DNA of 64,000 bases, taken from the NCBI GenBank assembly GCA_963920665.1, contig OY987272.1, positions 7,817,001 through 7,881,000 on the forward strand, given 5' to 3'. The notes under the pieces were generated by a model. It saw nothing but the letters and a program-made list of their open reading frames with translations, did not search any database and was not told the DNA's origin. The translations under genes were made by a program, and so were the position numbers. Positions 62,294 to 64,000 of the stretch are shown here, piece by piece (the stretch's first letter is position 1; every line of letters begins with the position of its first letter). The DNA is from Straminergon stramineum (lineage: Eukaryota; Streptophyta; Bryopsida; Hypnales; Calliergonaceae).

Positions 62294-62547
62294 TATTGGA
62301 GGGAGGGCTTCTTATTATTCTTTTTACACAGAACATGAGACCTCCCTCTGAATAGTGATTCAATTGCAATAAAGAATCATCTCAAGTGGTCGGTTGGGCA
62401 CTAATAAGTATGGTAGTTTCAGACTAGATAAGCTCACTCTGTAATCAACATGTGGGTTGTATGCTAATCATCCTTATTAGTAAGTAGTAGGCCCCATGCC
62501 CATTCTAATTGTGTTCAATAAAGTTACTCGTAATGTGTGTGCAATGC
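62294..62547. other. Intergenic, nothing recognised
   Basis: A short stretch between two MITEs without repeats or coding sequence that I can identify. Confidence 0.4.
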
Positions 62548-62801
62548 TGGACCATGCTGGGGTGAACCAACCACCTCGCTTGTCCCCAATTTTACCCATA
62601 GGGGAAACACTGAAATTTTTTATTTGCCACACATGATCAAATTTGCAAATTATATATTCATACTTGCAATCAGAGGCCCCAAATTATGACTAAATAAGGT
62701 GCGGAAGATAAAATGATCGCACACAGTACAAGGTTTTTTGTTTTTCTTACATGCACTTGGGGAATGACTAGGGGAGGTCGGTTCACCCTGGACATGGACC
62801 A
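62548..62801. mobile_element. MITE, 254 bp, second copy of the GGTGAAC-ended family
   Basis: TGGACCATGCTGGGGTGAAC at the left is mirrored by GTTCACCCTGGACATGGACC plus A at the right. The interior is in reverse orientation to 56236-56472. Confidence 0.75.
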
Positions 62802-63375
62802 GGAGTTTGAGAAAAACACAGAACGAAACTCCTTGGAGCATCAAAACTCGAAACTGATGAAGTTTGGTGTTGTGTTTCTTTTGTACTATTCTTAGTTAAA
62901 CCTTTCCTCTCTGACACCACTGTTACACAAACTATTGGGGACGACCTTCACGATTACTGTAACTCTAACTTAATGTCTGCTTCATTATTCATCCCCAATT
63001 TCCCATGATGACTCAGCCATTTCCACAATCGATCTGAAGTTGGAAATTATTAATTTGGAATAACACCCACCCTTATCAAGCAAGCCAGCAAGCAAACCGC
63101 GCTGCACGGATGACTGCAGTTGTGCGAAAAGATATACACTGGAACCTCCAACTCATGGAATCGATCCCGGGTTCCAGCACCAAATGCGGTCGAACATTCT
63201 TTTGTGGTGCTTTGCAGGGGCATTCATGCAGAAAAAGAGTAACTTAAATGTATCACTGACTGACTGAGCTCCAGACAGAAGACGAAGAGCCCCCGCAGGG
63301 TTTTAGTTGGACTTCATGGATAGTCTAAGTTTAGATTGAAGACGAAGAAGACGACGAAGAAGAAGATATTACGGT
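62802..63375. other. Unique-looking DNA, possibly upstream region of a gene beyond the window
   Basis: Composition becomes less AT-rich. A GAAGACGACGAAGAAGAAG microsatellite-like stretch lies at 63342-63365. No coding exon is recognised. Confidence 0.35.
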
Positions 63376-64000
63376 AGATGCATCTGTAGCGAAGAATGTG
63401 ATCTACAGAAAGTTGGAATAGGTGCTGGAGTTTTATTTTACTGGGAATCAAAGGGAGATCAACTGTTTTCTCTTGCGGGTTTCATGGCGAAGTTAAGGTT
63501 GCTTGTTCTTTGATTCTCTCCGTTTCGACATGCTGACGGATTGAAGGTCTCTTCCTTTGTTTCTATTGTTTTCTGAGAAAATAAGAAGATGCATTTGTAG
63601 CGAAGAATTTGATCTACAGAAGGTTGGAATATAATAGGTGACGGAGTTTTATTTTTACTTCGAATCAAAGGGAGATCAACTCTTTTCTTTTGCGGATTTC
63701 GTGGCGAAGTTTAGGTTCCTAAGTTGCTTGTTCTTTGATTCTCTCTATCTCTGCATGCTGACAGAAGGTCTCTTTCTTTTGTTTCAAAGAAAATGAGAAG
63801 ATGCATCTGAAAATTGCGAATCACCAGCGAAGAATGTGCGAGAGAAAATTGGAATAGGTGACAAGGTTTTATTTTACTTGGAATTACAGTCGGAGATCCA
63901 CTCTTTCTTTTGCGGTTTTGGTGGCTAATAAGGTTTCTTGTTCTTTGATTCTCTCCGTCTCTGCGTAGCTGACTGTCGGAAGGTCTCTTCCTTTGTTTCA
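63376..64000. repeat. Tandem repeat, period 211-212 bp, about three copies, cut by the window end
   Basis: Units start AGATGCAT at 63376, 63587 and 63799. Shared blocks are AGCGAAGAATNTGATCTACAG, GAGTTTTATTTTACT, GGGAGATCAAC, GTTGCTTGTTCTTTGATTCT and GGTCTCTTCCTTTGTTTC. Adjacent units differ by substitutions and small indels. The low AT content compared with intergenic DNA and the T-rich GTTCTTTGATTCTCTC phrases resemble leader or leader-intron sequence. Confidence 0.9.

Noticed and set aside
63138..63180. tRNA-like sequence with GGAACC and GGGTTCCAG ends
   Set aside because: No complete cloverleaf, anticodon arm or box A could be built.

Overview
This window reads as nuclear DNA of a land plant with a large, repeat-rich genome. 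It is AT-rich, gene-poor and full of short inverted-repeat elements. The two well-resolved genes have plant exon structures (GT-AG introns, 10 and 12 coding exons), and their proteins match plant housekeeping families almost residue for residue. The mixture of long decayed intergenic DNA and a ZNF862-like hAT relic makes a fern or gymnosperm-type genome more likely than a compact angiosperm. That is inference; the window alone does not fix the species.

Layout. 1-8 kb: decayed repeats, several elements bounded by TTAA, and a threefold 236-bp tandem repeat. 8.1-8.7 kb: a cluster of short TTAA-bounded elements. 8.75-11.4 kb: a small gene for a 79-residue protein (10410-10649) whose leader carries old tandem duplications and probably an intron. 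12-19 kb: repeats, including a fold-back element, a MITE and a tandem array of about 255-bp units. 19.8-27.4 kb: on the minus strand, a broken hAT-transposase-derived gene in three pieces, with in-frame stops and about 3.9 kb of GC-richer repeat DNA in its middle. 28-36.4 kb: repeats only. 36.8-41.7 kb: on the plus strand, a complete 12-exon gene for the PP2A scaffold (A) subunit. 44.2-48.2 kb: on the minus strand, a complete 10-exon gene for proteasome lid subunit RPN8. The two genes converge, with a 2.5-kb gap between their stop codons. 48.6-63.2 kb: more repeats and MITEs. 63.2-64 kb: a 211-bp tandem repeat running off the window end.

The two housekeeping genes have no direct functional link; PP2A-A organises a protein phosphatase and RPN8 is part of the 26S proteasome lid. 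The most unusual signal is a set of non-coding elements that begin TTAA-CCC and end GGG-TTAA, the boundary signature of piggyBac-type transposition, which is not a usual class in plants. No transposase for them is visible here.
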